A stretch of DNA of 64,000 nucleotides, from assembly GCF_009795805.1 (NCBI RefSeq), contig NZ_WTEY01000010.1:1-64000 (forward strand). The letters are read 5' to 3'. Source of the stretch: Gilliamella sp. Pra-s52. Its GTDB lineage: Bacteria; Pseudomonadota; Gammaproteobacteria; Enterobacterales; Orbaceae. The position numbers were made by a program, and so were the translations under genes. This document shows positions 6,719-16,521 of the stretch, in pieces (the first letter of the stretch is position 1; each line of letters opens with the position of its first letter). The notes under the pieces were generated by a model, which was given only the letters and a program-made list of their open reading frames with translations, was not told where the DNA came from and made no database searches.

Positions 6719-8869
6719 TTATTTTGAAGCGTTTTGTTCTTGAGCCGATTGAATTGCGGTTAATGCTATAGTGTAAACGATATCGTCAACTAATGCACCA
6801 CGAGACAAGTCATTAACTGGCTTACGCATACCTTGTAGCATTGGACCAATTGAAACAAGATCTGCAGAACGCTGTACTGCTTTATAAGTCGTATTACCCG
6901 TATTAAGATCAGGGAAGATAAATACAGTTGCTTTACCAGCAACTTGCGAATTAGGCGCTTTTGATTTAGCCACATCAGGCATTACGGCTGCATCATATTG
7001 TAATGGACCATCGATCATAAGATCTGGGCGTTTTTCTTGAGCAATACGAGTGGCTTCTTTTACTTTTTCTACATCAGCACCTTGACCTGAACTACCTGTT
7101 GAATAAGAGATCATTGCAACGCGTGGTTCAATACCGAATGCGATAGCTGTATCAGCTGATTGAATCGCAATTTCAGCTAATTCTTGTGCATTTGGATCAG
7201 GATTAATTGCACAGTCACCGTAAATGTAAACTTGATCAGGCATTAACATAAAAAATACTGATGAAACAAGTGAACTACCTGGTGCTGTTTTAATTAATTG
7301 TAATGGTGGACGAATAGTGTTAGCTGTTGTGTGAACCGCACCTGATACTAAACCATCAACTTCGTTAGCTTCAAGCATCATCGTACCAAGTACTACGTTA
7401 TCAGCTAATTGCTCGCGAGCAATAACTTCAGTCATGCCTTTGTTTTTACGTAATTCAACAAGACGAGGAACATATTTTTCACGAATATTTTCAGGATCAA
7501 CGATCTCAACCCCTTGTCCTAAAATCACACCTTGTGAAGCAGCAACTTTACGTACTTCATCAGGATTACCAATAAGCACACATTTTGCAATGTTGCGTTC
7601 AGCACAAATTGCCGCAGCTTTGACTGTTCTTGGCTCATCACCTTCTGGTAATACAACAACTTTCTTAGCATTACGCGCAAGTTCAGTTAATTGATAACGG
7701 AAAGCTGGTGGTGATAGACGACGTGCAGAATTCACTACTTCATTTAATGATTTAATCCAATTTGCATCTATATGATCAGCAACAAAATTCTGGGTATTTT
7801 CCATGCGCTCTTTATCATCAACAGGAATTTCCAAATTGAATTGTTGTAAATTGATAGAGGTTTGGAAAGTATTGGTTTTAACAGTAAATACAGGTAAACC
7901 TGTATCAAAAGCTGGTTGGCATAATTTTGCGACTTTTTCATCGATTTCATAACCACCAGTTAATAAAACACCACCAATTGAGACGCCATTCATTGCAGCT
8001 AAACAAATAGTGGTTAATACATCTGAACGATCGGCTGATGTTACTAAAAGAGCATTTGGTTGTAAATGACTGATAATATTAGGAACACTACGTGAACAGA
8101 AAGAAATATGTTTGATACGACGGTTTTTGATATCACCTTCGTTAATAATTTTTGCATCAAAATGTTTAGCAATATCAACAGATCGACAAGCACTTAAGTC
8201 CATATTCCAAGGAATACAACCAAGAACAGGGAGTGGGCTATACTCATTTAAATCTTTGATTGTGACTTTTTTACCGTCAAATTTAGGCGTATGATAAATT
8301 TCTGCCACATCAGGACGAGCAAGACTTTGCTCTTCAACTGGTGCATTAACTTTATTAACAATAACACCAATGATTTTTTCATTTTTGATACCACCAAAAT
8401 TAGAACGTGCAATTTCAATACGATCTTTAAGTTGCTCTGGTGAATCTTTACCCATATTGACAACAAAAATAATTTCAGCACCAAGTGTTTTAGCAATATT
8501 ATTATTAAGCTCATTAGCAAAAGGATAATCAGATGTTGGTACAATACCCTCAACTAAAACAACGTCAGCACCTTTAGTGTTTTCAGCATAAAGTGCAACG
8601 ATTTCTTCCATTAGCACATCTTGTTGATTCAAACCTAATAGGTTTTCAACATGGCTCATTTTAAGCGGTTTCAAAGTTGGAATTGACGTGTTATGGCTAA
8701 CTAAAGTTGTTGTGTTATCTGGAGCATCACCACCAGATCTTGGTTGTGCTACTGGCTTGAACACATTTAAGTTAATACCTTGACGCTCCATTGCTCGAAT
8801 AACACCAAGGCTCACACCGGTTAACCCGACATTAGTACCGGTTGGAATGAGCATAATTGTACGAGACAT
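6719..8869 (-). CDS. pta: Phosphate acetyltransferase
   Basis: 716 aa, the long enterobacterial type (E. coli 714). It interconverts acetyl-CoA and acetyl phosphate; with AckA it makes acetate and ATP. The N-terminal P-loop-like domain ([12 protein letters not shown]) and DRTGG middle domain precede the catalytic domain ([50 protein letters not shown]). The ATG at 8869 has GAGGT upstream and aligns with E. coli Pta; the frame extends 12 codons further without support. It lies downstream of ackA in the same direction with a hairpin between, so the two genes can be expressed unequally. Confidence 0.97.
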   Translation of the reverse strand: MSRTIMLIPTGTNVGLTGVSLGVIRAMERQGINLNVFKPVAQPRSGGDAPDNTTTLVSHNTSIPTLKPLKMSHVENLLGLNQQDVLMEEIVALYAENTKGADVVLVEGIVPTSDYPFANELNNNIAKTLGAEIIFVVNMGKDSPEQLKDRIEIARSNFGGIKNEKIIGVIVNKVNAPVEEQSLARPDVAEIYHTPKFDGKKVTIKDLNEYSPLPVLGCIPWNMDLSACRSVDIAKHFDAKIINEGDIKNRRIKHISFCSRSVPNIISHLQPNALLVTSADRSDVLTTICLAAMNGVSIGGVLLTGGYEIDEKVAKLCQPAFDTGLPVFTVKTNTFQTSINLQQFNLEIPVDDKERMENTQNFVADHIDANWIKSLNEVVNSARRLSPPAFRYQLTELARNAKKVVVLPEGDEPRTVKAAAICAERNIAKCVLIGNPDEVRKVAASQGVILGQGVEIVDPENIREKYVPRLVELRKNKGMTEVIAREQLADNVVLGTMMLEANEVDGLVSGAVHTTANTIRPPLQLIKTAPGSSLVSSVFFMLMPDQVYIYGDCAINPDPNAQELAEIAIQSADTAIAFGIEPRVAMISYSTGSSGQGADVEKVKEATRIAQEKRPDLMIDGPLQYDAAVMPDVAKSKAPNSQVAGKATVFIFPDLNTGNTTYKAVQRSADLVSIGPMLQGMRKPVNDLSRGALVDDIVYTIALTAIQSAQEQNASK

Positions 8870-8903
8870 AATTTTACCTCTTAATTCTTTATTAAATAAA
8901 AAC

Positions 8904-8924
8904 AAACCGCCATTAAGGCGGTTT
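8904..8924 (-). terminator. Internal terminator/attenuator between ackA and pta
   Basis: AAACCGCC and GGCGGTTT form an 8-bp stem with a 5-nt loop. On the minus strand TGTTTTTATTT follows. It lies 10 bp past the ackA stop and before the pta Shine-Dalgarno, so part of the transcripts should end here. Confidence 0.7.
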
Positions 8925-8934
8925 TTATTGAATA

Positions 8935-10140
8935 TTACGCAGTTAGACGCGCAGCATCTTGAGCAATCACAAGCTCTTCATTAGTTGGAATTACCATTGC
9001 GATAGCTGAACCATCTTTAGTGATTGTGCCACCTTTACCAAAACGAGCAGCTAAGTTACGCTCTTGATCAAGTTCAAAACCAAGAATACTTAATTTTTGT
9101 AACGCCATGCGACGAACCTCTTCAGAATTTTCACCAATACCACCGGTAAAGATGATAGCATCTAAACGACCATCTAAAAGCATTGCATAACCACCAATAT
9201 ATTTAACTAAACGGTGAACAAAAACATCTAAAGCGTTTTTAGCATTTTCATCTGTTTCGTAATTATCAGTTACATAACGGCAGTCACTACTTACACCTGT
9301 TAAACCTAATAAACCTGATTTTTTATTTAATAGATTATTAATATCAGAAACAGACATTTTTAAATTGTCATGTAAGAAAAACATAATAGCAGGATCGATA
9401 TCACCACTACGAGTACCCATTACTAAACCTTCTAGTGGTGTTAAGCCCATTGAAGTTTCAACACATTTACCATTTTTAACAGCTGTAATTGAAGCACCGT
9501 TACCTAAATGACAAGTGATAACATTAGTTTGATCAACTGGTTTATTTAATAATTTTGCTGCTTCACGACTAACATAATAATGGCTAGTACCATGTGCACC
9601 ATAACGACGAACACCATGTTTAGTATAAAGTTCGTTAGGAATAGCATATAAATATGCTTCTTTTGGCATTGTAGTATGGAAAGCAGTATCAAATACAGCT
9701 ACATTTTTAGCTTTTAAATGTGGAAACGCTGCAAATGCTTCACGAATACCAATTAAATGAGCAGGATTATGTAATGGTGCAAATGCTGCTGCTTCTTCGA
9801 TTCCTTTTAATACTGAATCATCAATAACTACCGATTGAGTATATTTTTCACCACCATGAACAATACGATGACCAATCGATTTAATGCTATCTAATAATTC
9901 TGGTTTTTGTGGAAAGATGCTATTAACAATAAAACGAATTGCTTCACTATGTGCAGCACCTGCACCTAAAGAGGCTTCACCTTTAACACCGTCAAGTTTC
10001 CACTTAATACGTGCATCAGGAAGGTTAAAACATTCAGCTAAACCAGATAAAAATTCATCACCGTTTTCAGGGTTTATAATGGCAAATTTTAATGATGAAC
10101 TTCCGCAATTAAGAACAAGAGCGTTATTACTTGATGACAT
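8935..10140 (-). CDS. ackA: Acetate kinase
   Basis: 401 aa (E. coli 400). ASKHA-fold kinase making ATP and acetate from acetyl phosphate. Visible signatures: [14 protein letters not shown] at the start, [13 protein letters not shown], the active-site loop [21 protein letters not shown], and FTGGIGEN. The ATG at 10140 (MSSSNN) matches the family start and has AGGAA upstream; 24 more in-frame codons upstream are unlike AckA. It is first in the ackA-pta operon and divergent from the yfbV homologue, exactly as in enterobacteria. For a gut fermenter this is a main energy route. Confidence 0.97.
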   Translation of the reverse strand: MSSSNNALVLNCGSSSLKFAIINPENGDEFLSGLAECFNLPDARIKWKLDGVKGEASLGAGAAHSEAIRFIVNSIFPQKPELLDSIKSIGHRIVHGGEKYTQSVVIDDSVLKGIEEAAAFAPLHNPAHLIGIREAFAAFPHLKAKNVAVFDTAFHTTMPKEAYLYAIPNELYTKHGVRRYGAHGTSHYYVSREAAKLLNKPVDQTNVITCHLGNGASITAVKNGKCVETSMGLTPLEGLVMGTRSGDIDPAIMFFLHDNLKMSVSDINNLLNKKSGLLGLTGVSSDCRYVTDNYETDENAKNALDVFVHRLVKYIGGYAMLLDGRLDAIIFTGGIGENSEEVRRMALQKLSILGFELDQERNLAARFGKGGTITKDGSAIAMVIPTNEELVIAQDAARLTA

Positions 10141-10172
10141 AGTAATTCCTATAGATTGAATAAAAAGACATA

Positions 10173-10190
10173 TACCAATCAAAATTGGTA
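10173..10190. promoter_or_regulatory. Palindrome in the ackA leader
   Basis: TACCAAT and ATTGGTA are 7-bp arms around CAAA, 33 bp upstream of the ackA start codon. It could be an operator or a leader hairpin; the bound factor is unknown. Confidence 0.35.
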
Positions 10191-10309
10191 ACTCAGCACA
10201 TGATAAAATCAATGTGACTACACTAGGTGACTTCTGATATCTTGCTTTTTGAGATAAAATAGAGGAGTCTCCAATTTGAATAACACTATTTTAAGACAAT
10301 AAGAAGTGA

Positions 10310-10780
10310 ATGTCGAGGAATCCGCAAAAGATGAACCTAATAAACACAATTAAAGCAGGGATAAGGTATATGAAGCTTTGTCCGACGGACAAACAGCTAA
10401 TGCATTCATTTCCTGAATTAAAAATCATTAACCACATAAAAACCGCAAATAAATACTTGCCCCCTATCATTATTGGCTTACTAGTTTGGCAATATTGCCT
10501 GCCTGCTCAAATTGCAGTAACAGCAATAACCATATTATTTGCCTTAAGTTTACCTTTACAAGGGATATTTTGGCTAGGACGACGCGCACTATCACCTTTA
10601 CCACTTAACTTAATTGACTGTTATAATCAATTAAAATTAAAGTTGATTGCTAAAAAAATCATCGCAGAAAATAGCTCAGAAGACAATAAACTAACATTTG
10701 AAGCATTTATGAAAATTATAAATTTAGCCAAATTGCACTTAGGTGATTACTTTGGTTCAGATGATACCTTACCTTATTAA
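10310..10780 (+). CDS. yfbV: YfbV/DUF412 inner-membrane protein (UPF0208)
   Basis: 156 aa. It shows the family sequence around two membrane segments (about residues 48-64 and 66-84): YLPPIIIGLLVWQY and LFALSLPLQGIFWLGRRALSPLP. Divergent position next to ackA-pta is conserved in enterobacteria. The E. coli homologue is linked to terminus segregation; its biochemical function is not settled. The start at 10310 gives the same N-terminal length as E. coli YfbV; ATG 10331, preceded by GAGGA, is an alternative. Confidence 0.88.
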   Translation: MSRNPQKMNLINTIKAGIRYMKLCPTDKQLMHSFPELKIINHIKTANKYLPPIIIGLLVWQYCLPAQIAVTAITILFALSLPLQGIFWLGRRALSPLPLNLIDCYNQLKLKLIAKKIIAENSSEDNKLTFEAFMKIINLAKLHLGDYFGSDDTLPY

Positions 10781-10794
10781 AAAGGCCGACAATA

Positions 10795-11304
10795 ATGGCA
10801 GATTTACTCACAACACTACAAAATCAAATTAACCAGCTAGAACAACAAATCAATTTAGCAAACGAAAAGCAATATCAAGAGCCCTATTTTGACGAACAAC
10901 TATTTCAAACCAATAAAATTGTGACAGACAAAACATTTTATCTTGAAAAAATAAAACACACCTATCAAACATTAGTTGCTAATATCGAATCAGAAAAAGT
11001 CGAACAAATCACTTTTTTATCAGACATGTTAGTCAACCAAATTACAGCCCTAACACGTGAACTAGCCACCCACAATTTGCGCAAAAAAGAGCCCCAAATC
11101 ATTATTGAAGAAACCCTAGCTCAAAAACACATGCGCCATTTAGATTATTTACGTCGATTGCAAGAAATGAAATACGAGTTAGAACTATCATCTGACATCA
11201 TTAATCAAAGCAAAATAGCTGCACTTGATAATCGAATTTACCGCTGTGAACAAGCAATTAAAAAAATTGAGTTTGAGATGGAAAGTGATATCAATGATTT
11301 CTAA
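10795..11304 (+). CDS. priC: PriC-like primosomal replication protein
   Basis: 169 aa, almost all alpha-helical, in keeping with PriC (E. coli 175 aa), which reloads DnaB on stalled forks and binds SSB. The C-terminal part HLDYLRRLQEMKYELE and the N-terminal coiled pattern LQNQINQLEQQI match the family weakly but in the right places. It starts 14 bp after yfbV and is probably co-transcribed. It could instead be an unrelated coiled-coil protein, but length and motif favour PriC. Confidence 0.68.
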   Translation: MADLLTTLQNQINQLEQQINLANEKQYQEPYFDEQLFQTNKIVTDKTFYLEKIKHTYQTLVANIESEKVEQITFLSDMLVNQITALTRELATHNLRKKEPQIIIEETLAQKHMRHLDYLRRLQEMKYELELSSDIINQSKIAALDNRIYRCEQAIKKIEFEMESDINDF

Positions 11305-11393
11305 TAAAAGCCAATTTAATGTCGTAAACAAAATAGTTACATAACTATTGCATAAAATTATAAAATTAAATACCAGCCTTTAATAAATCATTA

Positions 11394-12041
11394 TCAATGA
11401 TTTGATGATTTAAAACCCATTAATTGAGAAAAATATTTAGCACCATAGCCTTTAAAATAAAATTGAACCTGACGACTTTTCAAAGCGTAGATAAATGCGC
11501 TTGTTTCCTCATACGAATAAAAACCACTTACCCAACGTTTATTTAACTTAATCTTATCATTTTTGAAAGTCAAACATAACAAACATGAATTTACGAATGC
11601 TGAAGATCTATACCTATTTATTCCATCATGCTGACGAGATAATCGCATAGTAATTTTAACATTAAGATCACTATTGATATCATAACAAATATCTCGCCTA
11701 AATTTTCGTGATACAATAATTTTATTATTGCTAACTATAGAAAAAACTGGCGAAAAAAACATTTTCACTATATACAACAGACTAGTAATTAAAAAAATCC
11801 CACATATACAACTATTAAAATTCAATAAATTCAAACCTAAAAAACGATTAACTACGTCAAAAAAAAGTAAAGTATCGACAAAATAAAAATCAATTACAAA
11901 AATGAATAAAACACAACACACAGCCCCTAACAATATTCCTGTAATACTACCCATTATCAAGGTACAAATTAAAGACTTTTGGAACGGTCCTAATATTTCT
12001 ATTTTTGGCTTTGATCTTGTTGGTTTTAGTCGTTTTCTCAT
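11394..12041 (-). CDS. Unknown two-pass membrane protein
   Basis: 215 aa with a basic N-terminus (MRKRLKPTRSKPK), then two membrane segments at about residues 25-52 and 76-100, then a ~115-residue soluble C-terminal part rich in beta-type sequence (NNKIIVSRKF, CLLCLTFKND) that could be a PH-like fold. I do not recognise a family. It is convergent with priC and divergent from cysK, a single gene. Codon use is AT-rich like its neighbours. Confidence 0.6.
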   Translation of the reverse strand: MRKRLKPTRSKPKIEILGPFQKSLICTLIMGSITGILLGAVCCVLFIFVIDFYFVDTLLFFDVVNRFLGLNLLNFNSCICGIFLITSLLYIVKMFFSPVFSIVSNNKIIVSRKFRRDICYDINSDLNVKITMRLSRQHDGINRYRSSAFVNSCLLCLTFKNDKIKLNKRWVSGFYSYEETSAFIYALKSRQVQFYFKGYGAKYFSQLMGFKSSNH

Positions 12042-12163
12042 TAAGCTACGGTCAAATTAATCTATTAATTGCGTTAATATAATAACAAAAAATCTATCAT
12101 TTAAGATGATGATAAAAATAAAATTAAAAAAACATTATACGGGATTAGTGTTTATTTTTCTTA

Positions 12164-12183
12164 TCATAAGATTATTCTTATGA
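12164..12183. promoter_or_regulatory. Palindrome upstream of cysK
   Basis: TCATAAGA and TCTTATGA are perfect 8-bp arms around TTAT, 125 bp before the cysK start and 122 bp before the divergent gene. A regulator site is likely, but it is not a known CysB sequence. Confidence 0.35.
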
Positions 12184-12308
12184 CTAAAGTGAATATTGTT
12201 ATAATGATTAATTAGTATCGTCTTTTTGGATTATATTTATAATAATGATTATTCATAATCAGTAGTACAATACTATTTATTTTAAAACGATTAATTAAGG
12301 ATTTTGAT

Positions 12309-13274
12309 ATGAGTAACATATTTGATGATAACTCACAAACCATTGGGCATACTCCATTAGTCAGATTAAAACACTTTGGTCATGGCAACATATTAGCCAA
12401 AGTCGAATCACGCAATCCGAGTTTTAGTGTTAAATGCCGCATTGCATCGAATATGATTTGGGATGCTGAAAAACGAGGTTTATTAAATTCTGACGTTGAA
12501 TTAGTTGAACCCACCAGTGGCAATACGGGCATTGCGCTCGCCGCTGTTGCAGCCGCTCGTGGTTATAAATTAACATTAACAATGCCTGAAAGCATGAGTA
12601 TAGAGCGTAGAAAGCTACTTAAAGCGCTTGGCGCTAACTTAGTATTAACCGAAGCAGCCAAAGGAATGAAAGGCGCTATCGAAAAAGCTGAAGAAATTGT
12701 CGCAAATGATCCTACAAAAAATATTATGCTACAACAATTTAGCAATCCAGCCAATCCAGAAATTCATGAAAAAACAACGGGTCCTGAAATTTGGCAAGAT
12801 ACCGATGGTAAAGTCGATATTTTTATTGCTGGCGTCGGAACTGGAGGCACTTTTACAGGTGTAACACGTTACCTTAAAAAAACACAAGGAAAGGATATTA
12901 CTGCGGTTGCCGTTGAACCAACTAACTCATCAGTCATTAGCCAAGCACTCGCTGGTGAACCAATAAAACCGGGGCCACACAAGATCCAAGGTATTGGTGC
13001 AGGATTTATTCCTGATAATTTAGATTTAAGCTTAATTGACTTAGTTGAAAAAGTCACCAATGAACAAGCCATCAACACAGCTCGAGAATTAATGGAAAAA
13101 GAAGGCATATTAGCGGGGATCTCATCTGGCGCCGCAGTTTTTGCAGCAGATCGCCTCGCAAAATTACCTGAAAACGCCAACAAAACCATCGTCGTTATTT
13201 TACCCTCTTCTGGCGAACGTTATTTAAGTACCGATTTATTTAGTGGGATTTTTACTGAAAAAGAGTTGGGATAA
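12309..13274 (+). CDS. cysK: Cysteine synthase A (O-acetylserine sulfhydrylase)
   Basis: 321 aa. A PLP enzyme making cysteine from O-acetylserine and sulfide. The PLP lysine is K42 (SFSVKCR); the substrate loop is [10 protein letters not shown]; the phosphate-binding loop [16 protein letters not shown] and [11 protein letters not shown] complete the pattern. It is the CysK type ([10 protein letters not shown]), not CysM. The start has AAGGA upstream. It stands alone with a strong hairpin after it. Regulation by CysB, whose gene is at 37204, is expected from the family but no site can be shown. Confidence 0.96.
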   Translation: MSNIFDDNSQTIGHTPLVRLKHFGHGNILAKVESRNPSFSVKCRIASNMIWDAEKRGLLNSDVELVEPTSGNTGIALAAVAAARGYKLTLTMPESMSIERRKLLKALGANLVLTEAAKGMKGAIEKAEEIVANDPTKNIMLQQFSNPANPEIHEKTTGPEIWQDTDGKVDIFIAGVGTGGTFTGVTRYLKKTQGKDITAVAVEPTNSSVISQALAGEPIKPGPHKIQGIGAGFIPDNLDLSLIDLVEKVTNEQAINTARELMEKEGILAGISSGAAVFAADRLAKLPENANKTIVVILPSSGERYLSTDLFSGIFTEKELG

Positions 13275-13300
13275 ACGACATCAAATGAATATCTTAAAAA

Positions 13301-13326
13301 CTAACACCACCTTATAGTGGTGTTAG
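13301..13326 (-). terminator. Bidirectional terminator between cysK and ruvB
   Basis: CTAACACCAC and GTGGTGTTAG form a perfect 10-bp stem with a 6-nt loop. The minus strand continues TTTTTAAG, so it serves ruvB best; it also lies 26 bp after cysK. Confidence 0.75.
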
Positions 13327-13382
13327 AATAATAAATCACATATTTATCAACAAAATATTAATAATAAATTAAACATATCCGC

Positions 13383-14387
13383 CTATGCATCTTGAATAAT
13401 GCCAAAATGCCGATACGCATGTGGTGTTGCAATTCTGCCACGAGGCGTTCGTTGAATATAACCTTGTTGAATTAAAAAAGGCTCAAGTACATCTTCGATC
13501 GTTTCACGTTCTTCACCGATAGCTGCAGCAATGTTATCGAGACCAACGGGCCCACCCATAAATTTTTCAATAATGGCTAGCAATAATTTACGATCCATAT
13601 AATCAAACCCTTCGTTATCAACATCAAGCATATCAAGTGCTTGAGTAGCTATTTTTTGATCGATAACACCTTTTGATTTTACATCGGCATAATCACGCAC
13701 ACGGCGCAAAAGACGATTAGCAATCCGAGGGGTACCTCGAGAACGTTTAGCAATTAAATGTGCACCTTCATCAGACAAATCCATCCCCAAAAATTTGGCA
13801 CTACGACTCACAATATACTCCAAATCCTCGACACGATAAAACTCAAGACGTTGCACAATACCAAAACGATCACGTAGTGGCGAAGTTAATGACCCAGCAC
13901 GCGTTGTTGCACCAATTAACGTAAAAGGGGGAAGATCAATTTTAATCGAACGCGCAGCAGGTCCTTCACCAATCATAATATCCAATTGATAATCTTCCAT
14001 TGCTGGATATAAAATTTCCTCAACAACAGGAGACAATCGATGGATTTCATCAATAAACAACACATCATTAGGCTCCAAATTGGTCAGCATAGCAGCTAAA
14101 TCGCCAGCTTTTTCGAGCACAGGGCCAGAAGTAGTCCGTAGATTAACATTCATTTCATTAGCAACGATATTAGCTAACGTGGTTTTCCCCAATCCTGGTG
14201 GCCCAAAAATCAACACATGATCGAGTGCATCTTTACGTTGTTTGGCTGCTTGAATAAAGATCTTCATCTGTTCACGCACCTGTGGTTGCCCAATATATTC
14301 ATCCAAACATTTAGGACGAATTGCACGATCTAGTGATTCTTCTTCCTTTTGCGCTTGTGGCGCAATCAAACGATCCGCTTCAATCAT
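13383..14387 (-). CDS. ruvB: Holliday junction helicase motor RuvB
   Basis: 334 aa. AAA+ ring that drives branch migration with RuvA. Walker [10 protein letters not shown], Walker B FIDEIHRL, the sensor region [18 protein letters not shown] and arginine finger [16 protein letters not shown], and the C-terminal winged helix (RTPRGRIAT) are all present. ATG 14387 fits RuvB (MIEADRL) and AGGG lies ahead of it; a TTG two codons upstream is less likely. It begins 13 bp after ruvA and is in the same operon under a LexA box. Confidence 0.97.
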   Translation of the reverse strand: MIEADRLIAPQAQKEEESLDRAIRPKCLDEYIGQPQVREQMKIFIQAAKQRKDALDHVLIFGPPGLGKTTLANIVANEMNVNLRTTSGPVLEKAGDLAAMLTNLEPNDVLFIDEIHRLSPVVEEILYPAMEDYQLDIMIGEGPAARSIKIDLPPFTLIGATTRAGSLTSPLRDRFGIVQRLEFYRVEDLEYIVSRSAKFLGMDLSDEGAHLIAKRSRGTPRIANRLLRRVRDYADVKSKGVIDQKIATQALDMLDVDNEGFDYMDRKLLLAIIEKFMGGPVGLDNIAAAIGEERETIEDVLEPFLIQQGYIQRTPRGRIATPHAYRHFGIIQDA

Positions 14388-14400
14388 AATCAATCCCTAT

Positions 14401-15009
14401 TTACAGTGCCGACTTTAAGGCTTCACGAATCAGCGTTTCGCTATCCATTTCAGGTTTAATGACTTTACTAATAATACGGCTAGCTTCTTGTGGTTTATAG
14501 CCTAATGCAATTAGAGCCGAAACCGCCTCGCCTTCAATTTGATTAGCCGATTTTTGAACGTTATCCATATCAACAAACGTACTAGTATTGGATAATGGTT
14601 CTCCTAAATGCTTAATACGATCTTTCATTTCAACAATTAACCGCTGTGCTGTTTTATTGCCCACACCGGGTAGCTTAACTAAAGTCTTAATTTCGCCCTG
14701 TTCAACCGCACCAATAAATTGCGATGCTGACATACCTGACAAAATAGCTAACGCTAATTTAGGTCCCACACCATTAACTTTAATAAGCTCACGAAATAAC
14801 TCGCGCTCTTGCTCTTGATTAAACCCATAAAGTACTTGCGCATCTTCACGCACAGCAAAATGAGTTAATACAATAACTTCTTGCCCGTTTTCAGGTAATT
14901 CATAAAAACAGGTCATCGGCATAAACACATTATAACCGACGCCACCAACTTCAATCAGAACTTTCGGGGGTTGTTTTTCAATAATGGTGCCACGTAAACG
15001 ACCAATCAC
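14401..15009 (-). CDS. ruvA: Holliday junction-binding protein RuvA
   Basis: 202 aa. A tetramer that binds four-way junctions and loads RuvB. N-terminal OB fold ([21 protein letters not shown] cut here: residues 1-21), two helix-hairpin-helix motifs ([32 protein letters not shown]) and a C-terminal UBA-like domain ([16 protein letters not shown]) are clear. The start codon is GTG with AAGGA upstream. A perfect LexA half-site pair lies 83 bp before it. ruvC is not in this window. Confidence 0.96.
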   Translation of the reverse strand: MIGRLRGTIIEKQPPKVLIEVGGVGYNVFMPMTCFYELPENGQEVIVLTHFAVREDAQVLYGFNQEQERELFRELIKVNGVGPKLALAILSGMSASQFIGAVEQGEIKTLVKLPGVGNKTAQRLIVEMKDRIKHLGEPLSNTSTFVDMDNVQKSANQIEGEAVSALIALGYKPQEASRIISKVIKPEMDSETLIREALKSAL

Positions 15010-15091
15010 AATATATCCTTAAAAATAAAGCATAACAATTAAGCAAATAATTGGTTAGTTTACCCGATAGCAAACAAATAATAAAGAAAAA

Positions 15092-15107
15092 CTGTATAAA
15101 TAGACAG
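15092..15107. promoter_or_regulatory. LexA box of ruvAB
   Basis: CTGT (15092-15095), 8 bp (ATAAATAG), ACAG (15104-15107) matches CTGT-N8-ACAG exactly. It lies upstream of ruvA, as in E. coli, so SOS control of ruvAB is predicted. The divergent nuclease-like gene starts 170 bp away. Confidence 0.78.
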
Positions 15108-15129
15108 GCAAATCAAAAGTTAATTACAG

Positions 15130-15157
15130 CATATATCATTTTACTAAATGATATATG
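15130..15157. repeat. 12-bp perfect inverted repeat between ruvA and the CSD/nuclease gene
   Basis: CATATATCATTT and AAATGATATATG are perfect arms around TACT. There is no T run on either side, so it is more likely an operator than a terminator. It lies 120 bp before the gene at 15277. Confidence 0.45.
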
Positions 15158-15276
15158 GAATGAATCTATATATAATACTGATTAAAATAGTCGCTTTGTC
15201 TATAGAGGTTGTAGTTATTCAATAATCAAAAATTATGTTTTGAAGTCATAATTTATTCCATTAAGGAGCGTTATAT

Positions 15277-16083
15277 ATGATTAGTCAAATAAAAAAACTT
15301 TGTAAAGATAAAAATAATGAAGATGCCTATTATGGATTTGTAAGAGCATTGGATGAAGGAAAGGATTATTACTTTACCAAAAAGGATTTTGATAATTTAC
15401 CTATAGATGAAATAGAAATAGGCCTACGAGTGGCATTTACTGCTAATGAAAAAGATTCAGGTCAACGATTTGCAACAAATATTAAAATCATCAGAGATCA
15501 AGCAACAGAAAACAATCAACAGAGCTTATCTGATGATAAATCTTTGAAAAATAAAATTGATGCCCAAGGCTATCAAGCACTTTTAATAAATTCTGTCCAA
15601 CAAATCAAGTATATTAACGAACCACTGGCGTTTGAAGATTCAGTCTTCAATTTATTAAAAGTGATTGGTTTAAATAAAATATTTCAATTTGATCGTGATA
15701 ATCAAGCGGGTAAGGCCGATGGCTTTTTTATTATCGAAAATTTAGCTGTAATGTATGACTGTACGCTGCAAAAAAACTTTGAATCGTTTAAAGAAGAACA
15801 AATAGAAAACTACATAAATAAACTAAACCAAAAAGCACAATTAACTTTCAACATTAAAAAAAATGATGGTGGAATCACCCCTAAAACAATTCCATTAACA
15901 GGCAAAAATAAACAAGTTTGGATTATTACCAAAGGAGAAAGCAAAGAGATAAGCGATTTCGATAATGTGAAAGTAAAAGAAATTTCGATATATGACTTAT
16001 GTGAAATTTACAAAAAGCGATTAAGTGATATTACTTATGATAATGAAAAACTAGTAAACGATTTTATCTTTATTGGAAAATAA
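15277..16083 (+). CDS. Cold-shock-like domain fused to a restriction-endonuclease-like domain
   Basis: 268 aa. Residues ~17-72 read as a cold-shock/OB domain: YYGFVRAL, a GKDYYFTKKDF strand pair, then GLRVAFTANEKDSGQRFATNI. Residues ~110-190 resemble a PD-(D/E)XK core: FEDSVFNLLKVIGLN as the first helix, then GKADGFFI and MYDCTLQKNF as strands 2 and 3, followed by a helix with EEQIENYINKL. The E-x-K pair appears as D-C-T, with Lys three residues later, so activity is uncertain. AAGGAG precedes the ATG. Not a family I can name. A stand-alone nucleic-acid-targeting or defence protein is my inference. It sits between ruvA and ybaB, where recR is expected in enterobacteria. Confidence 0.55.
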   Translation: MISQIKKLCKDKNNEDAYYGFVRALDEGKDYYFTKKDFDNLPIDEIEIGLRVAFTANEKDSGQRFATNIKIIRDQATENNQQSLSDDKSLKNKIDAQGYQALLINSVQQIKYINEPLAFEDSVFNLLKVIGLNKIFQFDRDNQAGKADGFFIIENLAVMYDCTLQKNFESFKEEQIENYINKLNQKAQLTFNIKKNDGGITPKTIPLTGKNKQVWIITKGESKEISDFDNVKVKEISIYDLCEIYKKRLSDITYDNEKLVNDFIFIGK

Positions 16084-16149
16084 TTTTTAGCAAAAAAGCA
16101 GAAAGAAAATATAATTTTTCTTCCTGCTCACACTCAAAATAATCTATTT

Positions 16150-16488
16150 TTAAAACGGCATTTTAAAACCTGGTGGTAATTGCATGCCACCTGTTACTTG
16201 CGCCATTCGCTCTTTTTGCGCTTCGTCTAAACGGCGGCTTGCATCGTTATAAGCTGCCGCAATAAGATCTTCTAGCATTTCTTTATCATCTTCGGTTAAT
16301 AGCGATGGATCGATTTCAACACGTTTACAGCTATGTGTACCATTAACGGTCACTTTAACCATACCTGCACCTGATTCGCCTGTAACTTCTAATTTAGCGA
16401 TCTCTTCTTGCGCTTGTTGCATTTTTGCTTGCATTTGTTGGGCTTGTTTCATTAAGTTGCCCAATCCACCTTTTCCACCTGAAAACAT
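16150..16488 (-). CDS. ybaB: YbaB/EbfC nucleoid-associated protein
   Basis: 112 aa, near the usual 109. Small dimeric DNA-binding protein. [16 protein letters not shown] at the start, [18 protein letters not shown] in the middle and [11 protein letters not shown] at the end are diagnostic. It follows dnaX by 33 bp in the same direction, as in most proteobacteria, but recR, which normally comes next, is absent. Confidence 0.95.
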   Translation of the reverse strand: MFSGGKGGLGNLMKQAQQMQAKMQQAQEEIAKLEVTGESGAGMVKVTVNGTHSCKRVEIDPSLLTEDDKEMLEDLIAAAYNDASRRLDEAQKERMAQVTGGMQLPPGFKMPF

Positions 16489-16521
16489 AATAATTCCTCG
16501 TTTAAAAAAATATGACCATGA

